DNA of 64,000 nt from Margaritifera margaritifera (lineage: Eukaryota; Mollusca; Bivalvia; Unionida; Margaritiferidae), in assembly GCA_029931535.1 (NCBI GenBank), contig JAQPZY010001498.1, positions 3,198,501-3,262,500 of the forward strand, given 5' to 3'. The notes beneath the pieces were generated by a model. It was not told the DNA's origin. It saw only the letters and a list, made by a program, of their open reading frames with translations, and ran no database searches. Position 1 is the first letter of the stretch; the number at the start of each line of letters is the position of its first letter. Both the position numbers and the translations under genes were made by a program. Below, piece by piece: positions 13,336-24,603 of this stretch.

Positions 13336-13822
13336 ATGCTGTTTATGAACAATGTCAGCTGCATCGAATGTTGCAGGAATAGATACAAGTGTGATTATTC
13401 CTTTGGTTTTAGTGAGATATGTGCAACATTAATATGGTTTGTTTCAACACCTTTCAAGGAGAAGTTGATCTACAACAAAGTTTTAAAATATAATAAAATC
13501 AGTAAGCTGAAGAGCATTGACGACATGATAAGCAAAGCAATAAGTGACAGTAATATCAACACTGAGGATGTTATAATGATCACCAGCGAGTACAATATAT
13601 ACAAAAAGATTTTTTTTAAAAGCAATCAAGAAAAACTAAAGAACACAGATAGTCAAGACGTTGGAGCCTCACTAAAGGTGAACATAGAGGAATTGAAAAC
13701 GACTTTTTGGAGGAACGGAGTGAAATTAAATTAAAAAAAGAGACTTTGGAGAAGTTAGCTGCAAACAGAAAGGCTATCATCATTACAGCAAAGGATAGAG
13801 GATTAAACAAAACCGTTAGGGA
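13336..13822 (+). pseudogene. Unrecognised coding-like fragment, probably from a repeat
   Basis: An open frame runs to 13734 and the following 90 bases stay coding-like in another frame, ending in a TAG near 13820, so a frameshift around 13690 is likely. The middle is lysine-rich and soluble-looking, with short motifs such as KSIDDMISKAISDS followed by an acidic NINTEDV segment. The second frame continues as ETLEKLAANRK. No catalytic motif is visible. Immediately downstream, at 13860-13905, a minus-strand frame reads LSSDEASLMRN. This resembles the SPDEELVW motif at the head of the Penelope-like element at 18.8 kb. I infer a decayed retroelement-associated frame, but I cannot name the family. 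Confidence 0.35.
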
Positions 13823-15310
13823 AGAGGATGTGTAGGTTTTGGCTGCACTAAGTTTGTCTATACAAATGTTTCGCATAAGCGAAGCTTCATCGCTAGATAA
13901 ATCGGTATTCGTATAAGCGTACACTTTATCACTTTATTATTCCTTTATGGGACTTATAAATGGAGACCTATTGGAAGAATAAAAAGAAAATCGATCTTCG
14001 AAAGAATAAAAAGAAAAAAAAAAAAAAAAAAACATAATCTGCGCTGACGACGGAATTCGTAAGAAAGAAATATGCTTTACAAATCAGAGTGATAACAGAA
14101 ATGGTAACAAAAAAACCAATATATTTTTAATAACTAAGACTATATTTTGTTGTTGGATATCACAATATCTCCTATGAACTGAGAAACACTTTATTACATA
14201 AATGACATAATGTCTTAAATTCGGATTTTCTTTCGCAACCTCGAAATGTAGATGCAACATGTCAAAGAATGGATGACTGCAAATGGTGACAATGAAGAAA
14301 GTATAAATGTCGAATGTTTGAGACACAAATGTAAAGTTCACGTAACTCCGATCAATAATTACACCGTGTGTATCACCAACTTCAACTCAAAATTGTTAGG
14401 ATTCAATAGATAGGTGTCTACTACAGCTTGTGAATTTTTGTATTCTAAAAATGGTTTCATTTTTCTCTATCAGATTCAGAACCTTACATACTGCCGTACA
14501 TACATTGCAAAAATATAAGAGAAAGAGTCAATGTACAAGGATCAGTGCCTAATAGTTTTAAATATATACAGTCAGTTGAGCAGAGGATTGTTTGGAGGCT
14601 GACATAGAGCAAATAAAAAAACAAACAAAATCTCTCGAAGACTTTAACGCTTGCAATCTCAGTAAAACAACATAAACAATGAAATCAAGACAAAACTATA
14701 AAGAAATTAAAAGTCAAATAAATTGTTTAGCACAAATGTCACTGAAGAACAAGAACAAGATGAAAGTAAACACTAATATAACGTCAAAGATGTAGAAGAA
14801 TAATTTAACAGAAACAACCAAAGAGATAGAGAATGTTTAAAAATAGATGTTGGATCAAATCATTGGAGACAGTTTATGATTTATATATCACTGATCTAAG
14901 TGATAAACTCAAAAAAATGATGTTACATTTACTGAATTTCACAATAAGTTACATGATGAGTTTTAACAATCAAAGACATATACAAAATAATATGTTGATC
15001 GATGATTGGTTAATTCTATCCGTGATGTGCAAGGTAGTACTGACGAAACAGACAAAAAGATGAAACGTGTGATCAAAGGATTTAACATACTTGGAACAAG
15101 AGTTTATGTTTATGTTTATCTAGCATTATGTAGTAGCAGTCATACAATTAAACTAAAATAAACGAAAACATACAATTAAATTGAAATAAACGAAAACATA
15201 GAGATATTCAAAACTGAATTAAACATGCAAATGGGCAGGCGAGGTCTTCCATTGGGTGTTACAATGGACGAATTCAAACATAGATCGGTATTAGTATAAA
15301 TATAGATTTT
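13823..15310. other. No gene recognised
   Basis: A-rich sequence with short plus-strand frames rich in Lys, Asn and Ile that may be remnants of an old element. Includes a poly-A run near 14014-14032. No motif identified. Confidence 0.4.
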
Positions 15311-15340
15311 AAACAAGCTCTTCGTCAGGGGAAGAAACAA
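15311..15340. repeat. 30-bp direct repeat, left copy
   Basis: Identical to 18799-18828 over 30 bp (core ctcttcgtcaggggaagaaa). The two copies are 3,488 bp apart in the same orientation and enclose the Penelope-like coding region. Both are followed by AT-rich sequence. This may be the terminal repeat of the element. Confidence 0.8.
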
Positions 15341-15744
15341 TTTATATATAACAAATAAACGCTATACAACGAAAACCTAGAAGAATTCTTGACTCCTACA
15401 TGTTTAAATGACGGGGAAATAAACAACCAAAGGATAAACAATAGACGAAAGAAAGAAGACAAAATTAAAAAACGGTCTAAAACGGGTAAATTACAGATCT
15501 ATGTTATGCTGTCATCAGCCCAACAAAGTTGTGTAAAAACATTCCAAGAGGTGTATATCATGCAGAGGACCAAAGTGTTTGACCTAATTCCAGGCTAAGA
15601 ACAAAGAACTGACACCATGCATGGAGAGAAATCAACGCCATCATCAAAATGTGCAAATGAAATTATATCCCGGTAAAGTTATGCATGGGGGTACTAAGGG
15701 AGTATGTCAAGAGCATGGTATAGCGGGGTAATGGGCAAGAGTTC

Positions 15745-15807
15745 AAATAATAATAATAATAAGAAGAAGAAGAAGAAGAAGAAGTAGAAGAAGAAGAAGA
15801 AGAAGAA
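15745..15807. repeat. (AAT)n(AAG)n microsatellite
   Basis: Runs of aat and then aag triplets just downstream of the Penelope-like coding region. No coding role is suggested. Confidence 0.9.
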
Positions 15808-15934
15808 TACCAATAATACATGTAAAGAGTTATGGAATATTCACTTGGGAAAATATTATCGCAAAAAATGCGTACGTCTGATAAACTGATGCCTGGCTGT
15901 AGTTTTGATGAGATTGCAATAGTAAGGTTAGAAC

Positions 15935-18161
15935 TTTTTCATTTAGGCCGAACACCCGATGAGTTTTCAATTAAAGTATCCAGTACCGTTCCTTACGTGT
16001 GCGTTCTATATCGGTCCACCCCAGGTTAGAATCAATCGGTAGCATCAAGAGCGACTCGACTGAATGCCCAGTCGTTTCGTGTTGATTTTGTTTCGAATGT
16101 GGCTCTTGTGGTTATTCATTCGTTTTCGGAAATCAACGATTTCGCCAACATATTGAGTGCCACAAATCTTGCATATTACACGATCGATTACATTTTTGGT
16201 TCGGCATCCTAATTTCTGATTGATAGTGTATCTAACTCATGTCGTCGAACTTCTGAACGATTTAGTCTCAGGCATATGTTTACAAATTAGGCAACGCTTG
16301 TCTTTACAGCAATATGTGCCTGAATATGTGGTCATGTTTGAAGTTACCTTGGCACGTACCAGATGGCCCTTCAGATTTGTAGGTCTACGGTACGCAATCA
16401 TAGGAACTTCATGCCCTTCAGATGTTCGGAGGATTCAATCTGGTTCCAATGCTTCCGAATTATCTGTCGCAACTTTGGGGCGTCGGCGTAGAAAGTAACC
16501 ATGAAGGATACTCGTTTGTTGGTTTTCTTGGTTTTGTATTTCAGAAGGGTTCCTCTATCGAGGAATCTAGTTTTATTAATAGCCTCCTCGATGTAGCTAT
16601 TTCCGTATCCTCTCCTTCTAAGGTTCCATTTGAGCTCTCAGAGTCTCTTTTCAAAGGTAGCCGGATTAGAGCATATGCGTTTGGTCTGAACGCAAATACC
16701 GTAAGGAAGATGTTTTATTACGTGCTTGGGGTGGCAGCTGGTATGGAGTAGATACTGGTGAGAGTCAGTTGGTTTAGAATACAAGTCAGTTTCCATGTTC
16801 ACCTCCAGGAGGTAGATTGAGTATAAAAAAAGATGTTGGACCTGTTTGATGACTCTGACGTAAATTTAATCGTAGGATGAACGTTATTGGCGAATTCAAG
16901 AAATATTTTGAAATTGTCGCCCATTTCGATCCGTTTTGATTCGATGTCCTCAATAATACTGCACCAGCTTAGAGATCTATAGGGTGCCTCGGTGAAGGTG
17001 CCATTTTAGTGCCCATTGCAGTTACATTAATTTGTAGGAACTGTTGGTTGTTAAATTCAAAATTGTAGGTGGGGAAGGATCAGGTCAGCCGTCCCATGCT
17101 TCCTTGCAGGCTGTGATACCTTCCTCGTGTGTATTGGTGTATAAGGACCAGACGTCCATTGTTTCGAGAAGAGTGTTATCTGGAAGCTTATTTTTCGCTG
17201 TTTTGTTGAGATAGTCCGTTATATCTTGGACATATGAAGGCAGTTTTTCAAAGAAATGCCGAAAGTGATAATCAACGAATTCAGAATTTTTTTCAGTGGG
17301 ATGGTTGTTTCCGGAAATGATTGGTCTCCCCGGTTTCCCTTCTTTGTGTACTTTAGGGAGTAAATAAAATATCCCTGGTTTGAGATCAACTGGTAGAAGG
17401 TAAGTCAGTGCTTTGTCATAATTGTGACCTGCGTTAAGCATGTCTTTTAATGTCTGACACACGATTTCAGCGTGTTCAGCTGTTGGGTCATGATTGAGTT
17501 TGTTGTAAAATCTCTCGTCTGAAAGTTGTCTGTTCGCTCAGTGATGTAGTCAGACATATTCATGACAACATCCAGGATCCCTTGTCCGCTGGCTTGATAA
17601 CAATATCTTCCCTCTTGCGCAGTTTTTTCAGCGACTGTCTTTCCTGTGGGGTTAAATTGTCCTTTTTGGTATGGCTCTGTTCGTGTGAATTAATATCATT
17701 TTCCTCTGCGGACAAAAATGCCTCTAGAGCTGGAACTTTACTAGGGGGTAGAATATAATCGTTTTTTGGGCGGAATCTATGAGACTCATCGTTACTGACA
17801 TTATATTGTTCAGAATCGTCACTAAATTTTTCTTTGAGTCTCATTCTTCTTTCAAAACTCGCGAATTCGTCTTTCAATTCCAGTACATTGTACATTTTGG
17901 GCCGAGAACAAAAGTGAGCCCCTGGAGAGAAGATTTATGTAAGAGTCAGACAACTGAACTGATGACAGATTTATGACAGTATTGATATTCCGGTTTGCCG
18001 AAAGTTTTTTCCTGCTTTCTATTATTTTTCTTTGTAGTTTCTTCTGTGAAGAAATCGCGTTTGTGACTTCTCTGTATTATACGATCTCTAGAAAATTTGC
18101 TGTGTTGTTTGTCCGAAAGTTGCCTTGTTAGGCTCGTTAAAATAGTATTCAGCTTTCCCAT
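15935..18161 (-). pseudogene. Penelope-like retroelement: RT plus GIY-YIG endonuclease, decayed
   Basis: Minus-strand fragments in several frames give the Penelope-like order. An N-terminal part (18161-17560) ends LKKLRKREDIVIKPADKGS, a signature of this group. RT motifs (17462-17085) include FYLLPKVHKEGKPGRPIISG and TMDVWSLYTN. MGTKMAPS lies near 17010, and FLEFANNVHPTIKFTSE near 16900-16850. Further down is LKWNLRRRGYGNSYIEEAIN (about 16640-16580). A GIY-YIG-type endonuclease starts CKICGTQYVGE (about 16190), with a late GLNE at about 15945. Frameshifts, stops and a loss after MGTKMAPS break it. The catalytic YxDD region reads S-I-I-E-D, so the first catalytic Asp appears to be Glu. The element normally copies itself by target-primed reverse transcription. 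This copy must be inactive. Confidence 0.85.
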
Positions 18162-18798
18162 GTAGTCAAGAAATGTGTTTAGATTACAGTGTCTTTGGAG
18201 AAGTTCAGTTTTAAATTTAATACCTGCCTCCTATTCTCTGATTTCATGTAGAGATTTAGCTTTTAGGGTTTACAGAAGTTTCTGAGAAGTGAAATGAAGA
18301 ATAGAGTTACATCTTCTGATAAAAGATGCGGAGGTTTCCCCCGTATATAGTGGCGAAACGTGAATTTTCAAACGTAATGGGACAGTTTTATTTTCCAAAT
18401 ATGTTACATAATTGGCCAAATAATGTTCGTCCTGATTTTCTTTTTGCTAAGAGATGTCAGATTGGAGAAAAGAGACCGAGTGTCTATGTTAAATAGAGTA
18501 AAACTCGAAAAAAATTGCAAACGAGAACCACGACATGAAAGTGTAAACAGATATAAAATCTAAAACAAAGAACAAGGGAGGTCGGATTATCTTAAGAAGA
18601 CAATGTCAGTTGTGACATAAAAAGTAGTTTTATTAAAAGATACCAATACAACCAACGACCTAACCCTTGGATGGCGCTGGATTCCCAAGGTCTTAGTGTA
18701 AGAGGACAATGGAATGCAAACCAATAGCAAGAATAATATAGAATGACACAACGATGATAACGCCGCAAATACAAAACAGTTTCCCAATGTTTCTAGCC

Positions 18799-18823
18799 AA
18801 ACAAGCTCTTCGTCAGGGGAAGA

Positions 18824-18828
<5 letters not shown>
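18799..18828. repeat. 30-bp direct repeat, right copy
   Basis: Perfect copy of 15311-15340, at the upstream end of the Penelope-like element as read on the minus strand. Reverse-complemented it contains CTGACGA followed 16 bases later by GAAAC (the latter just outside the repeat). It abuts an (AT)n microsatellite. Confidence 0.8.

Positions 18829-18910
<82 letters not shown>
18829..18910. repeat. (AT)n microsatellite
   Basis: Pure AT dinucleotides flanking the 5' end of the Penelope-like element. Confidence 0.95.
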
Positions 18911-18911
<1 letters not shown>

Positions 18912-20643
18912 GATTTTTACATTATGAAGAGATGGAATTTCAAAAGGAATCATCGACATAGCAGCCAGTACAACTTCAACGAATCTTACGCTTGATTCTC
19001 CCATAATGAGTTTAAAGAGAGTTAAAAAGGGTGGAGAAAGTCATCCAGATCAGTTTTAAAACTCAGCAATAGAACATTCTTACTGACTATAAAGGCCTGC
19101 CAAATTGTGTTTATTCTCAATGTGTTCAGTAACATAAGAACTTTTTACACTCACCAACATTGCACCTGGCTTGATTGATAAGTTACCAAGATTACAGGTT
19201 GCATAGTTGTGGTCTTAAATTAGGTAACGCTCTGATGTTCAGGTAAAGCTCCAAAACAATTAATCATGCTTTGGAAATTGTAAAAGGAACCTCATACAAT
19301 TATAATGTAGGTCTTAATGTAGGTAACGCTCAACAAGGTATTCACTTTCAAATCAATAGAAAATAAAATGCAAATGCTCACAAAATGTATTTACTGTCGC
19401 TGATTCTTAGGCAAAACTTCAAAACAATTAATCATGCTTTGAAATTGTAACATGTAGCTACAGGAACATTATAAATTTATAACTTGTGGAGTGACTAATT
19501 CTGGTTCACTTTTTCAGTACAACAAGAATTACAACAGACAGTGATTACCCAAAGATAATATCGTGATCGTTATTGATCTGGAGAATAAATTACATAAGTG
19601 GTTAGAGTTATTGTTTAATGTCAATTAAGGAAACATGACTATGTTTCTAACTAAGGACTGTGGGAATCTTGACAATGTAAAAAATGCACGACATTTGCAG
19701 TGCTCCGCAGTTTCCCATGTTCTGTAATCCGAAGTAATGTCAACTAATACCCTGGCATAAATTTTATATATAAACTTCAGTTCTGGCAAGAATCGAACAA
19801 CAGAGCTTTCACTTTGAAATCCGACGCTATATATCGAGACCAAGAAGCTAAGTTACAACACATTTACTTAACATAAATCAGGTTTGCTCATTTTCAAAAT
19901 CATAATGTTGGCAGCTAGTTTAGTAAGATTTCAAATCAGTTGTCGCACTGAATCAGTTGCCATTAGATCGTTTCTTATTCTTTGCAATATATTTTAACTA
20001 GTACAGACAAATATTAACACTTAATGAAAACGTATATTTGTGTCTGCAAACTACCAAAGCAATTATATTATAATCTTTAAGTCAATAAAATAAAGCTTAC
20101 TGTTTCAGACTCCTTGATAAATATTGATTTGGCTGTACGGAATTTAATTTTTAAAAATTTGGCTAGCTATACACATTTATTACCTACATTTAGTGCCAAC
20201 TTGTTGAAAATCCAGTGTGGACATTGTCTTTATTTGTGTTATACCCTGTTATGAATAATGCTTCGTTTTACTATGATATTTGCCATTAATACCTTATATC
20301 AAGACTTCTTCAAAACTAAACCACAATGGACAAAATATGTACCTTCGCCGTCATCTTATCAGAGATGTATTATATCCAAACTTTTGCTAACATATTGTGA
20401 TATGTCATGTCCGTCCATATGTAGGTGTGTCCGTCAGTCATTGTTTTTCTTCTAACCTGACTTCCATCTACATCAGCTGAAGGAGGTGATAATATTTGCT
20501 ATCATGTTTTACTAGAATTAGCAGATGAAAACGAAGGTTTCTGATTAGGGATACAGCTATGGGAATGTGCGTGTGGTGTGGAGATAGGTAAGTCTAACAG
20601 TAAAAAGATAGAAATGGACGCCGTAACATTTATCCACACATTT
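18911..20643. other. No gene; an imperfect local duplication
   Basis: No open frame of interest. Two short blocks recur: aaaacaattaatcatgcttt near 19253 and 19421, and ggtcttaa(a/t)ttaggtaacgctc near 19212 and 19309. This points to an imperfect local duplication. Confidence 0.5.
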
Positions 20644-20656
20644 TCTATTTTTACCA

Positions 20657-20909
20657 CTCGGCCACCCCGGGCACCTGGTCTAAGGCGCTCGCCTTTACAG
20701 ATCACTGACATCTCACCTCTGTCTGCGTGTGTTCGAGTCTCGGGCTCAACCAACGTGCGTATGTGAGAAAGCTTGCCAGTAGCTTCCCGTGGGTCGGTGG
20801 TTCTTCCCGGGGTTTTCTCAGGTTCTTCCTCCACAAAATATACTGGCCGCCACGTATAGCCTATCATGTGCTGAAAAATGGCGTTAAACCCATAACAACC
20901 AACCAACCA
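20657..20909 (+). repeat. tRNA-derived SINE, family A, with inverted head
   Basis: A tRNA-like region (TCTAAGGCGCTCGCC, then box B-like TGTTCGAGTCTC) is followed by a body and an ACC-AACC tail. It is flanked by a perfect 13-bp target duplication, tctatttttacca (20644-20656 and 20910-20922). The related copy at 30431-30683 begins GGCCCGGGGTGGCCGAGTGG. Here the first bases are the reverse complement of that head (ccactcggccaccccgggc, partly overlapping the duplication). The first 20 or so bases carrying box A are therefore inverted. Confidence 0.85.
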
Positions 20910-20922
20910 TCTATTTTTACCA

Positions 20923-21932
20923 GCCACCCCAACCGACCAACCCCATCCCCTGGCTGCCTTCAGGATTCAAAGCCTTCGTTATCATCTACTCATCATTCTG
21001 AAACAAAAAACAAATAGGTTCTCCCTCCCTCAGTGTAGATGGAGTTCATATTTAGAGAATAACATAGTGACGAACGGACTAACTGGATGACTGACAGACG
21101 GACGGACAAGTTCTATCATGATATATTCGCAAAAGTGCGGATAGAAAATTGCAGCTATTTGTAGCTGCTACCATTGCTAAGTATAGTTTTTGAAAATTGT
21201 TTTGGAAGAAATATGGTAATATTTTGTTTTCATACATTTCTCTACGCTGAAATGTTTAACACCCTGCGCCTATAGAAATGGTAAACAACCTATGTTCTGC
21301 ATCCACTTTCTGTACTGGCTTTATGAAAAACATCATTATCACACTCTTCGTAGTCATCATTCTTATTGTTCTCACTCTTCATAAATCTTGCAAAACTGAC
21401 AGACTATCAAAGATAACTTTAATGTGTAACTGACACTTTTAAACTTTCAATTATGATTAACACATTTCTTTTCCTTTTCAAGTTACGCACATCAGGTTTT
21501 TCTGACACAACAATGAATCACATCAACTGCAGTGACAATGACAGTATATCTTCTCGCTTATTACCAACTTTATAAAAATAGGTTAGAAAGGCTGGGATCT
21601 GAAAAAATGAAACTCCCTACAATGTTCACACCCATTATTTAAAAAAATTTAAATGGAAGTTTCTATTAATATCCACGGACGAAAATGATTGGCTACATCA
21701 TCATAATTTCTGTGTCGCTAGTAAATTCATAGCTATGTATAGTAGCCATTTGGATATTAAAGGAAATCGCATAGGGATAATTGGACTAATTAAAAATGTA
21801 CGTTAAAATTTCATGAGCCGTCCATACATACACCTTAGAAATTATAATCTGTCATTTCGTATCTATGGTACGGCCCTCTGAGAATCGACAACAATGCCTC
21901 AAATACAGCTTCATATAGGTGGGACTCACACG
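20923..21932. other. No gene recognised
   Basis: AT-rich, short frames only, no element termini identified. Several CC(A/C)-rich bases follow the SINE tail (20920-20950). Confidence 0.45.
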
Positions 21933-22274
21933 CAGTGGCGTCACTAGGGGGGTGCGGGCCGCACCGGGTGACACCATCACAGGGGGGTGACACCAAAATG
22001 GAAAAGTTTAAACTGTAAAGTTTAATGTTTAAGGTTTAATGTTAAAATAAAAAATAACATAATTTTGTTGCAGTTCTTAAACGCTGTTACCTCATACTTT
22101 ATTGTTTTCTTCTTATGTCCTTTGTAACTTTAGGACTTAAATTTACAAACATTACTATAGGCGATTCTGTATGGTCTGGTACAGGAGGACTCGGAGGAGG
22201 TCCATGGGGAAGTCTGGAGGGGGTGACACCTGAGTTTACCGCACTGGGTGACGCCAACCCTAGTGACGCCACTG
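21933..22274. mobile_element. Non-autonomous hAT-type element (342 bp)
   Basis: The terminal inverted repeats are CAGTGGCGTCACTAGGG at both ends (17 bp perfect). Flanking 8-bp duplications are ctcacacg (21925-21932) and ctcacaca (22275-22282), a 7/8 match. The 8-bp duplication and the CAG-starting termini are hAT hallmarks. The inside is AT-rich without a transposase, so it depends on an enzyme supplied elsewhere. A 60-codon glycine-rich frame inside is not a gene. Confidence 0.85.
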
Positions 22275-22540
22275 CTCACACAAACATAAATGTATAAGTC
22301 CCTGATAACGGCGAGAAACGAGTGGGTTTGATCACGGTTCCTAGCAGATTATATATCCTAACCTTCGTAACAGAAAGACGCCTGTGAATGGACAACTGGC
22401 AGACCTAGTACGTCCGTGATATATCTATGTAACTGTTGCTCTGACTAGAGCTTTTTTTTTTAAGCTGTAACCGGAGCATAGATGGGGGGTGGGGTGGAGT
22501 ATGGTAACTGACATAAAAACTGTTCTCCCCGGCAAAGTAG

Positions 22541-22650
22541 GATCGCCACTAAAGAACATTGCCCCAGAGCGCCTCGGTAGGGGCGCCGCTAAAGAACATT
22601 GCCCCAGAGCGCCTCGGTAGGGGCGCCGCTAAAGAACAATGCCCTCAGAC
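22541..22650. repeat. 40-bp tandem repeat, about 2.7 copies
   Basis: Unit aaagaacattgccccagagc plus gcctcggtaggggcgccgct. GC-rich compared with its surroundings. Two units are nearly identical and the flanking ones are diverged. Confidence 0.85.
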
Positions 22651-22842
22651 GCCTGGAAGCCTCGCGCCGCCACTGTCCGCTTCTCAAATTCAATCGTTCA
22701 TACAAACAAATATTCGATTATTCTCTAGGTTCACTTTACGTACCTTCAGTACAAAGCATCGTTCTGGGGGAGACAAGTTTTGCAAGGTAATAATAAGGTA
22801 GACCTGAGTTACCTCCCTCGTACTGAATATATAGGTATTTGG

Positions 22843-23022
22843 TTTGGTGCTTTACGGCACAGCAACACAAGTATGTTATTTAGTGCCGAGGCAATTGAAA
22901 TAAAGTGCCTTGTCCAAGGACACACAACGGTAGATGAAACAGGCTGGTTCGATGGTAGGATTCGAATCCGCACCCTTTCGGTCGTGGGTCCGGCACGCTA
23001 ACCACTGAACCACTGCAGCTCC
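22843..23022 (-). repeat. tRNA-derived SINE, family B, copy 2
   Basis: On the minus strand it starts with GGTTCAGTGGTTAGCGTGCC (box A-like) and has GGATTCGAATCC (a near-consensus box B), followed by the same body as copy 1 at 160-358. It is better preserved than copy 1 and lacks the 12-bp internal duplication. Ends are approximate. Confidence 0.7.
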
Positions 23023-23657
23023 CGGTAGTTAATTTTATCAGATTTTGGAAAACTCACTTCATAGAGTACGCTGCGTTAGAATTTCAAAAGTATCCTTACT
23101 AAATTATATTTAGACTGACATAAAAAAATGTTGGATCTTATCATTGATGTACATGTACAGAAAGTTCTGAATTTTGAATGCTTTATTTCACAAGCATTGC
23201 TTACTTATCTAGGATGATATATATATATGAACATGGAAGGTATTGTGAATACAATCAGAAAATAATAGAGACTATATTACAAATAAAAATTCTCATAAAA
23301 CATTAAAATCAGCTATTGTTATACTGAAAATTAGAGATCCTAGTGTTAGAGATGTCGAGGAATAAGCTCTGATGAAAGATCCTATTTTCTGATTTTAAAT
23401 GCAATATCAATATATTTCCCTAATTTACATATTGTTTTCCTCTATTCGTATTTAACAAATCCACATCTTTCATCATACATGAGTGTCTCCAGAAATATGT
23501 AAAAATTAATGATTTGTGTTGTTTCATGTGTTTCTTAAAGACTAATTTAAACATTTTCATCTTCAATTTCATTTTCTTCACATGCAGAACACACTCTTAA
23601 TTGATCGTACCGCCATTATTCCCACCTGTCCACCACAGCTAAGAACTGACTAATTAC
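23023..23657. other. No gene recognised
   Basis: AT-rich, no usable frames and no clear element ends. Confidence 0.45.
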
Positions 23658-23871
23658 CGTCTGTACTCGCGTATACGTTGATACCAACTACAAACTGCAT
23701 AGACCAGATCTGCCGAATCAAAATGCACCGGCAGATCTGGGTCTATGCAGTCTGTAAGAACTAATCAGTAGAACTAACAAAATTGACCCTGATCTGCCGG
23801 CGCATTACGCGACGGCAGATCAGGGTCTATGTTGTTTGTATTTGGACTTAGTTTATACGCGAGTATAGACG
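23658..23871. mobile_element. Palindromic MITE with two internal hairpins
   Basis: The outer arms are imperfect inverted repeats of about 55-60 bp, beginning CGTCTGTACTCGCGTATA on the left and CGTCTATACTCGCGTATA on the reverse-complemented right. Two hairpins lie inside: 23697-23748 (arms gcatagaccagatctgccg and its near-complement) and 23785-23827 (perfect 15-bp arms, gaccctgatctgccg). No coding capacity. The target duplication is unclear, so superfamily is not assigned. Confidence 0.65.
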
Positions 23872-24603
23872 ATACATGTTTGCAGTTATTGCTGATAAGA
23901 CTTAATTAATTGCACACGCCTTAAACGCTTAGAGAATGGACTGCGTTTTAATTGAATATCCAGTAACTTTGAACATCAGTATCTAAAATATTAGGGGCAA
24001 AATTGTATGAAATGTATTTACGAATCTGAATGTCGTCAGCACTATCATACTAGAAAATTTAATTAACTAATATAAAAATGAATATTGTAATGAAATAGGC
24101 GGTGTTACAGTTTTTACGCGGAAGAGTCAATTTCTTGTTAAGGTCTCGAAGAGGACATGCAAAAACTTTCATCTTCTCCATTCCTATTGCAATCAGACTT
24201 AAGAAAAAAAAAAAAAAAAGAAAAAAAAAAAAGAAAGTATTTAGCCTTTTCAGGGATGTAGAAAATTAACACATTAGGCCAAAATTGATATTTTTCTAAT
24301 TTTTTTTTAACGGATTAAGTTCAATCTAACATCAAAGTTTTGTCTCTGAACTGCGTCGCGGAAATATGTCCATGTGAGCGTGTATGGTTCACATCTTTAA
24401 TCTGAAATTTTAAAGCCCTGCCGTTTCTACTAATTTGTATTTGATATTGATTTTCCATTTTCTTATTCATGCAACATCAAATGAATATATTCTAGTTTTC
24501 ATTAGATAAAATGAGATGAGGACAACGCAGCAATGAGACGGATTAAAATTTGTCATAACGTGACAGCTACACGTTTTCTGACAACATACTGAATCAAACA
24601 GAA
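23872..24603. other. No gene recognised
   Basis: AT-rich, with an A-rich run at 24202-24232. Short frames only. Confidence 0.45.

Noticed and set aside
16220..16751. Plus-strand frames of 92 and 109 codons
   Set aside because: They lie opposite the Penelope-like coding sequence, whose motifs are clear on the minus strand.
22843..23022. tRNA gene on the minus strand
   Set aside because: Box A- and box B-like motifs are present, but no cloverleaf acceptor stem closes and the unit is repeated with a SINE body, so it is a tRNA-derived SINE.
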